Positions 16,568 through 25,527 of a stretch of DNA of 64,000 nt are shown here, piece after piece (the stretch's first letter is position 1; every line of letters starts with the position of its first letter). The stretch is from Beijerinckiaceae bacterium (GTDB taxonomy: Bacteria; Pseudomonadota; Alphaproteobacteria; Rhizobiales; Beijerinckiaceae): the NCBI GenBank assembly GCA_027532775.1, contig JAPZTO010000003.1, positions 186,001 to 250,000 of the forward strand, given 5' to 3'. Under the pieces are notes generated by a model. That model made no database searches. It saw only the letters and a list, made by a program, of their open reading frames with translations, and had not been told where the DNA came from. The translations under genes and the position numbers were made by a program.

Positions 16568-17719
16568 CTAGCCGCGCAGGAGGATGCCGGCCTCGACATC
16601 CCAGGAGAGCCAGACCCGGTCATCCCAGGCGATCGGGGTTTCGGTCTTGCGGCTGCGATTGGGCAGGGCAACCTTGACCAGCTGGCCAGCCTCGCCATCC
16701 AGCTTGACCTGGACCATGGTGAAATCACCGAGATAGCCGATATCCCAGATCTCGCCGGCTGCCTTGTTGCCGGGCCCTTCAGGCTCGGCTGTCAGGATGT
16801 CGATCTTCTCCGGGCGCAAGGCGAGGCTGGCCTTCTCGCCGGTCGCGAGGCCAGGGGCAGGATCATCGAGGACCAGCAGACCGGCAGCGCTGTCGATCCG
16901 GATGATCTCGCCCTCGACGCTGATGACCATACCTTCGAAGATATTGATATCACCGACGAATTCGGCAACGTAGCGGTTGGCCGGCATCTCGTAGATCTCT
17001 TCCGGCGCCCCGACCTGGGCGATGCGGCCGCGCTCCATGACCGAAATCCGGTCAGCCATGGCCATCGCCTCGTCCTGATCATGGGTGACCATCAGGAAGG
17101 TCAGGCCCAGTTCGGCCTGCAGGTCCATCAGCTCGTATTGCGTTTCCTCGCGCAGCTTCTTGTCGAGCGCACCGAGGGGTTCGTCGAGCAGCAGCACCTT
17201 CGGCCGCCGCGCCAGCGCCCGTGCGAGGGCAACACGCTGCTTCTGTCCGCCGGAGAGCTGGTCGGGCCGGCGGCCGGCAAAGCCCTCGAGCTTCACGAGC
17301 GTGAGCATCTCGGCGACGCGCGCGGCAACCGCCTCCCGGGCAAGGCCCTGCTGCCGGAGGCCGAAGGCGATATTGTCGAAGACGCTCATATGCGGGAACA
17401 GCGCATAGGACTGGAACATCATGTTCGTCGGCCGGAGATGGGGCGGAATGCCGGCAAGATCCTGCCCGTCCAGCAGGATCCGCCCGGAATCCGGTGTCTC
17501 GAACCCGGCGAGCATGCGCATCAGCGTGGTCTTGCCGCAGCCGGACGGGCCGAGCAGGGCGTGGAACTCGCCCGGGTAGAGGCTGAGCGTGAGGTCACTG
17601 ACCGCCGTGATGTCGCCGAAGCGCTTGGTGACGCTTTCGAACCGCACCTGCGGGATTGCCGCCGGATCTGCCCAGGGCGCGAAGGAGCGCCGGATGTTCC
17701 CGAGCGATTTCCGCGCCAT
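16568..17719 (-). CDS. potG: Polyamine ABC importer ATPase PotG-like
   Basis: A 383-residue ATPase with Walker A GPSGCGKTT, Q-loop in MMFQSYALFPHM, signature LSGGQKQRVALARAL, Walker B VLLLDEPLGALD and the switch His in LMVTHDQDEAMAMAD. The C-terminal part is a TOBE-type domain. It drives uptake of putrescine or spermidine with PotF, PotH and PotI, which flank it in one operon. Length and motifs match PotG/PotA. Confidence 0.93.
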   Translation of the reverse strand: MARKSLGNIRRSFAPWADPAAIPQVRFESVTKRFGDITAVSDLTLSLYPGEFHALLGPSGCGKTTLMRMLAGFETPDSGRILLDGQDLAGIPPHLRPTNMMFQSYALFPHMSVFDNIAFGLRQQGLAREAVAARVAEMLTLVKLEGFAGRRPDQLSGGQKQRVALARALARRPKVLLLDEPLGALDKKLREETQYELMDLQAELGLTFLMVTHDQDEAMAMADRISVMERGRIAQVGAPEEIYEMPANRYVAEFVGDINIFEGMVISVEGEIIRIDSAAGLLVLDDPAPGLATGEKASLALRPEKIDILTAEPEGPGNKAAGEIWDIGYLGDFTMVQVKLDGEAGQLVKVALPNRSRKTETPIAWDDRVWLSWDVEAGILLRG

Positions 17720-17728
17720 GGCCGCCGC

Positions 17729-18826
17729 TCAGCGGCCGGTCTTCACGCGGGTCCAGAGCCGGTTGACGGCCTTCTGCGTCTTCTCGTCATAGGGCGTGAT
17801 GGTGTAGAGGCGCGAGAGGACGGCGGCCGGCGGGTAGATGCCCGGGTCAGTCAGGATCTCGGCATCGAGATGCTTCTGCGCAGCGAGATTTCCGGACGCA
17901 TACTGGATGAAGTTCGAGTTCTTCGCGGCGATTTCCGGCCGGTTCACGAAGTCGATGAACTTGTAGGCGGCGTCCTTGTTGCCGGCATCATGGGGGATGA
18001 CGAAGCTGTCGAACCACATCAGCGCGCCTTCCTTCGGGATGGAATAGGCCACCTCGACGCCGTTCTTCGCTTCCTTGGCACGCTTGCGGGCCTGGAGGAT
18101 GTCGCCCGAATAGCCGACGGCTAGGCAGATATCGCCATTCGCCAGGGCATTGATGTATTCCGAGGAATGGAACTTGCGGATGCTTGGCTTGATCTTGGCG
18201 AGCAGGTCGGCCGCCTTGCGCAGGTCGGCTTCCTTCTTCGAATCCGGGTCGAGGCCGAGATAGCGCAGGGCCGCGGGGAACATTTCCTCGGTCGCGTCGA
18301 GCACATGGACGCCGCAGGGGGCGAGCTTCTTCAGCTTTTCCGGGTCGAAGACAATCGACCAGCTGTCGATCACCGCATCGGCGCCGAGGCGTTCCTTGAT
18401 CTTCTTCGTGTTGTAGCCGATCGCGGTGGTGCCCCACATGTAATTCACGGCATATTTGTTGCCGGCGTCGTATTTGGCGAGGCGATTCGTGATTTCCGGC
18501 CACATATGCTGGAGGTTCTGCAGTTTCGACCGGTCCAGCTCGGTATAGAGCTTCAGCGGGATATGCCGGGGCAGGAAGGATGCCGTGACGACCACGAGGT
18601 CATAACCGGTCTTGCCCGCCATGAGCTTGGTTTCCACCGCCTCCATCTGGTCGAAGGTGTCATAGACGACCTTGATCCCGGTTTCCTTGGTGAAGGCGTC
18701 GAGCACCGCCGGATCGACATAATCGGACCAGTTGAAGATCTTCAGTTCCTGCTGGGCCCGGACCGCGAGCGGGGCGGCGAGAGCGAGGGCGCAGACGAGC
18801 GAGGCGCGAAGCCAGGAACGGATCAT
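17729..18826 (-). CDS. potF: Putrescine/spermidine-binding periplasmic protein PotF-like
   Basis: A 365-residue binding protein with a signal peptide (SWLRASLVCALALAAPLAV, cut after VRA) and the polyamine-binding pattern: KIFNWSDYVDPAVLDAF at the start, then a later YMWGTTAIGYN and YKFIDFVNRPEIAAKN. ATG at 18826 is preferred over the upstream one at 18859 because it puts the signal peptide at the N-terminus. It is first in the potFGHI operon and divergent from a GntR-family regulator gene. Confidence 0.9.
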   Translation of the reverse strand: MIRSWLRASLVCALALAAPLAVRAQQELKIFNWSDYVDPAVLDAFTKETGIKVVYDTFDQMEAVETKLMAGKTGYDLVVVTASFLPRHIPLKLYTELDRSKLQNLQHMWPEITNRLAKYDAGNKYAVNYMWGTTAIGYNTKKIKERLGADAVIDSWSIVFDPEKLKKLAPCGVHVLDATEEMFPAALRYLGLDPDSKKEADLRKAADLLAKIKPSIRKFHSSEYINALANGDICLAVGYSGDILQARKRAKEAKNGVEVAYSIPKEGALMWFDSFVIPHDAGNKDAAYKFIDFVNRPEIAAKNSNFIQYASGNLAAQKHLDAEILTDPGIYPPAAVLSRLYTITPYDEKTQKAVNRLWTRVKTGR

Positions 18827-19018
18827 CTCAGGAACTCCCGGAAGAAGGCAGGACCGCACGAAAACAGCAGCGGGGAACCTAGCAAACCCGAACCGGGATT
18901 CAAGGCCGGATCACCGCCTCCGGGGGGATCGGCGTGCTGCACGCTTTTCCGCCGGGCCGATTGGTGGCATGGAAGGACGCGCCTGCTTCCGGGCAGTTCC
19001 TTTTTCGAGAATGCGTTC

Positions 19019-19714
19019 ATGGCCAGCTCCCTCAAGCATCGCACCCTCTCCTCGGCGATTGTCGAGCAATTGCGGCAATCCATTCTCGACGGCACCCATG
19101 AGGCCGGCACTCAGCTGCGGCAGGATTTCCTGGCCGAGCAATACGGGGTCAGCCGCATCCCCGTGCGCGAGGCGCTGTTCCAGCTGGAGGCCGAAGGGCT
19201 GGTGCGGATCATCCCGCACAAGGGGGCCGTGGTTTCCGGGCTGTCGCTGGAGGAGATCAATGATGTGTTCGATCTCCGGCTGATGCTTGAGCCGCGGCTG
19301 CTCGCGCAATCCGGTCCGCGTTTGGCCGCGAAGGATTTCGAGCGGGTGGACGAGGTGCATGCCGCCTTTTCGGCCGCGATCGCCGCGCGGGATACGAGCC
19401 AGTTCGGCGTGCTCAATGCGCGCTTCCATCTCTCGCTCTATGCCCGTGCCGAATTGCCGCGGACCGAGGGGATCGTGGCCGGGCTTCTGCAGGTGAGCGA
19501 GCGTTATACCCGGCTGCAGCTGGCGACCCTGCCCGCCATGCGCCGTGCCGAATCCGACCATGCCCATTTGCGCACGCTCTGCCGGGAGGGTGCCTTCGCC
19601 GAGGCCTGCGATTTCCTGCGCGACCATATCGAGGCCGTGCGCGGCGATCTCGTGCGGATGGTGGCCGAGAAGCTCGGCATGGTCGGGGAAACGGCAGCGG
19701 CTGCCGGCCCGTAG
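19019..19714 (+). CDS. GntR-family transcription regulator (FadR/FCD subfamily)
   Basis: A 231-residue protein. The N-terminal winged helix has the GntR pattern EQLRQSILDGTHEAGTQL and YGVSRIPVREALFQLEAEGL with HTH SRIPVREAL. The C-terminal part is the all-helical FCD ligand domain, with the metal-binding His seen in NARFHLSLY and later H residues. It is divergent from potF, so it may control the polyamine operon; this is inferred only from position. ATG at 19019 is chosen because the domain starts directly after it. Confidence 0.88.
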   Translation: MASSLKHRTLSSAIVEQLRQSILDGTHEAGTQLRQDFLAEQYGVSRIPVREALFQLEAEGLVRIIPHKGAVVSGLSLEEINDVFDLRLMLEPRLLAQSGPRLAAKDFERVDEVHAAFSAAIAARDTSQFGVLNARFHLSLYARAELPRTEGIVAGLLQVSERYTRLQLATLPAMRRAESDHAHLRTLCREGAFAEACDFLRDHIEAVRGDLVRMVAEKLGMVGETAAAAGP

Positions 19715-19783
19715 CCGTTTCCCGACCGGACAGGATCTGTCTGCTTCACCAGACAAGGGATTCCGCGCGCTTGACTCGGCCCT

Positions 19784-19817
19784 GTTCCCTGTTCTTATAT
19801 TAGAACATAACAGGAAC
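19784..19817 (+). promoter_or_regulatory. LexA (SOS) box upstream of imuA
   Basis: GAAC-N7-GAAC at 19803-19817 is the reverse complement of the alphaproteobacterial LexA consensus GTTC-N7-GTTC. Two further GTTC elements precede it at 19784-19787 and 19791-19794, making an overall inverted arrangement. It lies 7 bases before the imuA start, where LexA binding would block transcription. Confidence 0.85.
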
Positions 19818-19823
19818 AGAATC

Positions 19824-20693
19824 ATGTCTGCCTCGATGGCCGATCCCTCGGCGGATCTCGCATTCCGACGTGTCCGGCTGGCCCGGGCGCTGCTCTCCGA
19901 CCGGGTCATGCCGGCGGATCCGGCCCGTTCTCCGGCGCGGATCTCCTTTGGCCTGCCGGCGCTGGACGAGGCGTTGCAGGGCGGCCTCGCCCGCGGGGCC
20001 CTGCATGAATTCCACGCGGTCGAGGGCGCGGATGCCGCTGCAGCGGGCGGGCTGATGCTCGCCCTGGCCTGCCGGGCGGCGGAAACGCGGCCGATCGTGC
20101 TGGTGCGGCAGGATTTCCTCGAGCGGGAGACCGGGGCGTTGCATCCGGCGGGCCTGCCGGAGCTCGGGCTTGATCCTGCCCGGCTCGTCTTGGTCCGGGT
20201 GCGCGATGTGGCCAGCCTGCTGCAGGCCGGGGTGGAGGCCGCGCGCTGCCCGGCTCTCGGGGCGGTGCTGCTCGAATTCTGGGGCGATCATCGCGCCTTC
20301 GATCTGACGAGCAGCCGGCGGCTGGCCTTGGCCGCGCAGGAGGCGGCCCTGCCGATCCTGATGATGCGCGCGGCTGCGCCGGCCACGCCCAGCGCCGCGA
20401 CAACACGCTGGCAGGTGCGGCCGGGCCTTTCCCGCGCGCTTGAGGTCCGGGCACCGGGGCCACCCTGTTTCCGCCTCCGGCTGCTGAAGCATCGCCAGGG
20501 GCTCGATCTCCGTGAATGGTGCGTGGAGTGGAACCGTGACCGAGCCGTCTTCGAATCCCGGCATGCCGGGCCTGCCGCCCAAAACCACCCGCAATCCGGC
20601 GGGGCATCGCTATCTCGCGCTGTTCCTGCCCTTCCTGCCGACCGAGACGCTGCGGGCGAGCGGGCGGGTTCCGGCTTCCGCCGGGCCGGATAG
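19824..20693 (+). CDS. imuA: SOS mutagenesis protein ImuA
   Basis: A 289-residue RecA-fold-like protein of the ImuA family: ISFGLPALDEALQGGLARGA then ALHEFHAVEGADAAAAGG, matching the usual ImuA start. ATG at 19824 follows the LexA box. The last 50 residues run over the start of imuB in another frame and have no clear domain. In damage-induced mutagenesis ImuA works with ImuB and the error-prone polymerase DnaE2. First gene of the three-gene operon. Confidence 0.9.
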   Translation: MSASMADPSADLAFRRVRLARALLSDRVMPADPARSPARISFGLPALDEALQGGLARGALHEFHAVEGADAAAAGGLMLALACRAAETRPIVLVRQDFLERETGALHPAGLPELGLDPARLVLVRVRDVASLLQAGVEAARCPALGAVLLEFWGDHRAFDLTSSRRLALAAQEAALPILMMRAAAPATPSAATTRWQVRPGLSRALEVRAPGPPCFRLRLLKHRQGLDLREWCVEWNRDRAVFESRHAGPAAQNHPQSGGASLSRAVPALPADRDAAGERAGSGFRRAG

Positions 20694-22137
20694 CCCGCCG
20701 CTGGTGCTCGTCGAGATGCAGCGCGGTGCGATGCGGCTCGCTGCGGTGGATGCACGCAGCCTCGGCCTTGGCCTGCATCCGGGCATGACCCTCGCCGATG
20801 CGCGGGCGCGCCTGCCCGGTTTGCCTGTCCATCCGGCCGATCCGGCCCGTGATGCGGCGACCCTCTCCGCCCTTGCCGCGGAGAGCGAAATGTTCACGCC
20901 GATGGTGGCGCTCGACCCGCCCCACGGGCTGATGCTCGACATCACCGGATGCGCGCATCTCTTCGGCGGGGAAGCCGGGCTGATGCGCCGGATCCGGCAC
21001 CGGTTCCGCCAGCGCGGCCATGCGCCCGTCCTCGCGCTGGCGCCCACGCCGGATGCAGCCCGGGCGCTGGCGCGGTTCGGCGGCGGGGATTGCCTTTCCG
21101 CGGTGGCGGCGGAAACACGGGCCCTGCCGGTGGCGGCCCTCGAGGCCGGGGAGGAGGTTCTGCTGGCGCTCAACCGGGCCGGGCTGAAGGATCTCGCCGC
21201 GCTCGAGGCCTGCCCACCCGGCGTGCTGGCGGCCCGGTTCGGGGCGGGGCTGGTCACGAAGCTGCGCCGGGTGCTCGGACAGGACAATGCCCGGATCACG
21301 CCGCTGCGGCGCCTGCCGGAATGTATGGCCGAGCGGCATTTTCCGGAGCCGATTCTGGCTCTCGACGCGGTTCTTGCGCTCGTCAAGCGGCTGGCCGGAG
21401 ATCTCGTGCAGATGCTCGAGGCGCGGGGCGAGGGTGGCCGCCGGTTCGAGCTCAGCCTGTTCCGCAGTGACGGGCAGGTGCGCCGCCTCGTGGTGGAGAC
21501 CGGGCATGCCTGCCGTGATCCGGCGGTGATCGAGCGGCTTCTCGCCCTGAGGATCGAGTCGCTGGCCGATCCGATCGATCCCGGGTTTGGCTTCGATTCC
21601 GTCCGGCTGGCGGTGCTGGCCAGCGAGGCTTTCGGGCAGGTCCAGCCGGATTTCGACGGTCATCGTCTTGAGGATCTGGCGTTGGAGGACCTGATCGACC
21701 GGCTCAGCACCCGGTTCGGCGCCGCGCGGGTGCTGCGCGCCGAGGCGGAGGATACGCATGATCCGGTGCGGGCGGCGCGGTTTGTCCCGGCGCAGCGGGG
21801 GGCCGTGCCTTCGCTCTGGCCCGAGCCGGAGCCCGGGGAGGGGCCGCGCCGGCCGATCCGCCTGTTCGAACCGCCCCAGGCGATCGAGGCCCTGGCCGAA
21901 GTCCCGGACGGGCCGCCCCTGCGGTTCCGGTGGCGCCGGGTGCTCCATGAAGTCGCCCGTGCCGAGGGGCCGGAACGGATCGCGCCGGAATGGTGGCGGG
22001 TGGAGGCGGGTACGCTCGCCCGCGATTATTACCGGATCGAGGATGCCGAGGGGCGGCGTTTCTGGGTGTTCCGGCAGGGATTTTACGGCCATTCCGGCCA
22101 GCCGCCGCGCTGGTTCCTGCACGGGCTTTTCGCATGA
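20536..22137 (+). CDS. imuB: SOS mutagenesis protein ImuB, Y-family polymerase-like
   Basis: About 533 residues of the inactive Y-family fold. It starts near RYLALFLPFLPTETL, where active polymerases would have the catalytic acidic residues of motif I, so it is expected to be catalytically dead as usual for ImuB. Other family blocks follow: MLDITGCAHLFGGEAGLMRR and a C-terminal part that probably holds the clamp-binding region. The start is uncertain (GTG 20536, ATG 20512 or ATG 20563). It overlaps imuA by about 150 bases and dnaE2 by 4 bases (ATGA), implying tight coupling. Confidence 0.9.
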   Translation: MTEPSSNPGMPGLPPKTTRNPAGHRYLALFLPFLPTETLRASGRVPASAGPDSPPLVLVEMQRGAMRLAAVDARSLGLGLHPGMTLADARARLPGLPVHPADPARDAATLSALAAESEMFTPMVALDPPHGLMLDITGCAHLFGGEAGLMRRIRHRFRQRGHAPVLALAPTPDAARALARFGGGDCLSAVAAETRALPVAALEAGEEVLLALNRAGLKDLAALEACPPGVLAARFGAGLVTKLRRVLGQDNARITPLRRLPECMAERHFPEPILALDAVLALVKRLAGDLVQMLEARGEGGRRFELSLFRSDGQVRRLVVETGHACRDPAVIERLLALRIESLADPIDPGFGFDSVRLAVLASEAFGQVQPDFDGHRLEDLALEDLIDRLSTRFGAARVLRAEAEDTHDPVRAARFVPAQRGAVPSLWPEPEPGEGPRRPIRLFEPPQAIEALAEVPDGPPLRFRWRRVLHEVARAEGPERIAPEWWRVEAGTLARDYYRIEDAEGRRFWVFRQGFYGHSGQPPRWFLHGLFA

Positions 22138-25100
22138 GGGGTGCCCCGGCCTATGCCGAACTCGCGGCCGCGACGAATTTCTCGTTCCTGCGCGGGGCTT
22201 CGCCGGCGGCGGAACTGCTGATGCAGGCGCTGCGGCTCGGCCATTCGGGCCTCGGCGTCGTGGATCGCAACACCGTGGCCGGCGTGGTGCGCGCCCATGC
22301 CGCCCTGCGCGACCTGAAGGAGGCGGGCGCGCTTTCGCCGCTCAAGCTGCGGGATGGTTCCTCGCCGGGCGATTACGTATTCCTGCCGCGCATGAACCCG
22401 GAGGATTCGCCGGAGGATCTCGTGGCGCGGGCCGCAACCTTCCGGCTGGTGGTGGGCGCAAGGCTGGTCTTCGCCGATGGCACGCCGGATCTCCTCGCCT
22501 ATCCCGAAAATCGCGCCGGCTGGGGGCGGCTCTGCCGGCTGCTGACTCTTGGCAAACGGCGCGCGGAGAAGGGCGAATGCCATCTCCTGCTGGCCGATCT
22601 GCTCGCCGATCCGCGCGATCTCCTGTTCGTGCTCATGCCGCCGGCCCGGCTGGAGGGCCTGCCAACTTATCTGGCAGCCTTGGCTGAAGCCGCGCCGGGC
22701 GCGGTCTGGCTGGGCGCCTGTCAGCATCGCCGGGGGGATGATCGCCGCCGGCTCGCCCGCCTCAAGGCCATTGCCGGAAAGGCCGGGGTGCCGCTTCTGG
22801 CCATGAATGACGTGCTCTATGCCTGCCCGGAGGATCGTGACCTGCAGGATGTGATGAGCTGCATCCGCGAGGGCGTGACGATCGAACAGGCGGGCCGACG
22901 GCTGGAGGTGAATGCCGAGCGCCATCTCAAGCCGCCGCAGGAAATGGCGCGGCTTTTCGCGGATTGCCCCGAGGCGCTGGCGGAGACGCAGCATTTCCTC
23001 GCCCGGATCACGTTCTCGCTTGACCAGCTGACCTATGAATATCCGGACGAGCCGGTGCCGCCCGGCAAGGATGCGCAGGGCTGGCTGGAGGAACTCACCT
23101 GGCGGCATGCAGCGATCCGCTATCCCGAGGGCGTTCCGGCGAAGGTGGAGGCGCAGCTGCGGGCCGAGCTCGCGCTGATCGCCAAGCTCGAATACGCCCG
23201 CTATTTCCTGACGATCCACGACATTGTCCGCGTTGCGCGGGACAGGGGCATCCTTTGCCAGGGGCGGGGCTCGGCGGCGAATTCCGCTGTTTGTTATGTG
23301 CTGGGCATCACGGCGGTTGACCCCAAGGAGCACAACCTCCTGTTTGCGCGTTTCATTTCCGAGGAACGCCGTGAGCCGCCGGATATCGATGTCGATTTCG
23401 AGCATGAGCGGCGCGAGGAAGTTATTCAGCATATCTATGAGCGCTATGGCCGCCATCGCGCCGGCCTTGCCGCCACGGTCATCACCTACCGGCCGCGCAG
23501 CGCCATCCGCGAGGTCGGCAAGGCGCTTGGCCTGACGGAGGATGTCACCGCGCGGCTGGCCTCGACCCAATGGGGCAGCTGGGGCACGGATATCCGCCGC
23601 CAGCATATCCTCCAGGCCGGGCTCGACCCCGACAATCCGATGATCGATCGCGCGGTGCGGCTTGCGCTGCGCCTGCTCGGCTATCCGCGCCATCTCTCGC
23701 AGCATGTTGGCGGTTTCGTGCTGGCGCGCGACCGGCTCGACGAGCTGGTGCCCGTGGGCAATGCGGCGATGGAGGACCGGACCTTCATCGAATGGGACAA
23801 GGACGATATCGATGCGCTCGGCCTGATGAAGGTCGATGTGCTGGCCCTCGGCATGCTGACCTGCATCCGCAAGGCACTGGACGAGCTCCGCACCCATGAG
23901 GAGATCGACTGGGGGCTGGCCGATATCCCGCAGGACGACCCCGCCACCTATGCCATGCTCACCCGGGGCGATTCGATCGGCGTGTTCCAGGTGGAGAGCC
24001 GGGCGCAGATCAACATGCTCCCGCGGCTGAAGCCGAAAGTCTTCTATGATCTCGTCATCCAGGTCGCGATTGTCCGCCCCGGGCCAATCCAGGGCAACAT
24101 GGTCCACCCTTACTTGCGGCGCCGCTCGGGGCTGGAGCGGGTGAGCTTTCCCTCGCCCGCCCCCGGGCATGGCCCCGCGGACGAGCTCCATCAGGTGCTC
24201 GGCAAGACGATGGGCGTGCCGCTCTTCCAGGAGCAGGCTATGCAGCTCGCCATGGTGGCGGCGAAATTTACGGATGTGGAGGCGAACCAGCTGCGCCGGG
24301 CCATGGCGACCTTCCGGAATGTCGGGACGATCCATCTCTTCGAGGCCAAGATGGTCGAGCGCATGGTGGCACGGGGCTATGACCGGGCCTTCGCGCAGAA
24401 TTGCTTCGAGCAGATCAAGGGTTTCGGCAGCTACGGCTTCCCGGAGAGCCATGCCGCCTCCTTTGCCAAGCTGGTCTATATTTCCTCCTGGCTGAAATGC
24501 CACCATCCCGCGATCTTCGCGGCGGCCTTGCTGAATTCCCAGCCGATGGGGTTCTATGCGCCGGCGCAGATCGTCCGCGATGCCCGCGAGCACGGGGTGG
24601 AGATCCGCCCGGTCGATATCAATCACAGCTTCTGGGACAATACGCTGGAGCGCGATGCGCAGGGCGCCCTCGCGCTGCGGCTTGGGTTCCGGCAGGTCGA
24701 TGGCCTCCAGCAGGCCGAAGCGGGCCGGCTGGTTGCCGCGCGTGGGGCCGGCTATCCCGCTCTCGAGGATATTGCCCGCCGCGTCCGGCTTCAGGCGCGC
24801 TCGTTGCGCCTGCTGGCAGATGCCGATGCCTTCGGCTCGCTCGGGCTCGACCGCCGCGCGGCCCTCTGGGCGATCCGCCGCCTGCCGGATGATGCGCCGC
24901 TGCCGCTCTTCCTTGCCGCCGATGCGGCGGAACTTGCGCCCGAACCGGCCGTTACCCTGCCCGCGATGGCCCTCGGCGAGCAGGTGGCAGCGGATTACCA
25001 GACGATCCGGCTTTCGCTGAAGGCGCATCCGATGGCCATCCTCCGGCCCGTTCTCGATGCCGAACGGATCCTCACCTGCAGGGAGGCCAATGCCGCGCCC

Positions 25101-25505
25101 GATGCGCGGTTCGTCCGCAATGCCGGGCTTGTGCTGGTGCGGCAGCGGCCGGGCAAGGGCAATGCGATCTTCGTGACGATCGAGGACGAGACCGGAATCA
25201 CCAATCTCGTGCTCTGGGCGCGGCTTTTCGAGCAGTTCCGCCGCGAGGTGATGGCCGCGCGGCTGATGCAGGTCGAGGGCCGGATCCAGCGCAGCCCGGA
25301 AGGCGTGGTCCATCTGATGGCGAGCCGCATCATCGACCGTTCAGCCCTGCTGGACCAGCTCTCCACGATCCACCGCGCCGATATCGATGTGGCCAGGGCG
25401 GATGAATTCCTGCGGCCGCAGGTGCCGAGAGGCCCCCATGCGCCACCGCGCGGCCGCCATCCGCGCGATGTCCGGGTCATCCCGAAATCACGGGATTTCC
25501 ATTGA
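22134..25505 (+). CDS. dnaE2: Error-prone DNA polymerase DnaE2
   Basis: A 1123-residue C-family polymerase. It opens with a PHP domain (YAELAAATNFSFLRGAS), continues with the palm block GILCQGRGSAANSAVCYVLG and the catalytic PPDIDVDFEHERREEV, and ends with helix-hairpin-helix and OB regions, finishing RDVRVIPKSRDFH, a tail typical of DnaE2. ATG at 22134 overlaps the imuB stop. With ImuA and ImuB it forms the LexA-controlled mutasome for translesion synthesis. Confidence 0.95.
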   Translation: MRGAPAYAELAAATNFSFLRGASPAAELLMQALRLGHSGLGVVDRNTVAGVVRAHAALRDLKEAGALSPLKLRDGSSPGDYVFLPRMNPEDSPEDLVARAATFRLVVGARLVFADGTPDLLAYPENRAGWGRLCRLLTLGKRRAEKGECHLLLADLLADPRDLLFVLMPPARLEGLPTYLAALAEAAPGAVWLGACQHRRGDDRRRLARLKAIAGKAGVPLLAMNDVLYACPEDRDLQDVMSCIREGVTIEQAGRRLEVNAERHLKPPQEMARLFADCPEALAETQHFLARITFSLDQLTYEYPDEPVPPGKDAQGWLEELTWRHAAIRYPEGVPAKVEAQLRAELALIAKLEYARYFLTIHDIVRVARDRGILCQGRGSAANSAVCYVLGITAVDPKEHNLLFARFISEERREPPDIDVDFEHERREEVIQHIYERYGRHRAGLAATVITYRPRSAIREVGKALGLTEDVTARLASTQWGSWGTDIRRQHILQAGLDPDNPMIDRAVRLALRLLGYPRHLSQHVGGFVLARDRLDELVPVGNAAMEDRTFIEWDKDDIDALGLMKVDVLALGMLTCIRKALDELRTHEEIDWGLADIPQDDPATYAMLTRGDSIGVFQVESRAQINMLPRLKPKVFYDLVIQVAIVRPGPIQGNMVHPYLRRRSGLERVSFPSPAPGHGPADELHQVLGKTMGVPLFQEQAMQLAMVAAKFTDVEANQLRRAMATFRNVGTIHLFEAKMVERMVARGYDRAFAQNCFEQIKGFGSYGFPESHAASFAKLVYISSWLKCHHPAIFAAALLNSQPMGFYAPAQIVRDAREHGVEIRPVDINHSFWDNTLERDAQGALALRLGFRQVDGLQQAEAGRLVAARGAGYPALEDIARRVRLQARSLRLLADADAFGSLGLDRRAALWAIRRLPDDAPLPLFLAADAAELAPEPAVTLPAMALGEQVAADYQTIRLSLKAHPMAILRPVLDAERILTCREANAAPDARFVRNAGLVLVRQRPGKGNAIFVTIEDETGITNLVLWARLFEQFRREVMAARLMQVEGRIQRSPEGVVHLMASRIIDRSALLDQLSTIHRADIDVARADEFLRPQVPRGPHAPPRGRHPRDVRVIPKSRDFH

Positions 25506-25527
25506 GGGCCTCCGGCTGACCGGCCGG

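Noticed and set aside
22083-25313. 1076-codon minus-strand frame
   Set aside because: It is antisense to dnaE2 and has no recognisable domain.
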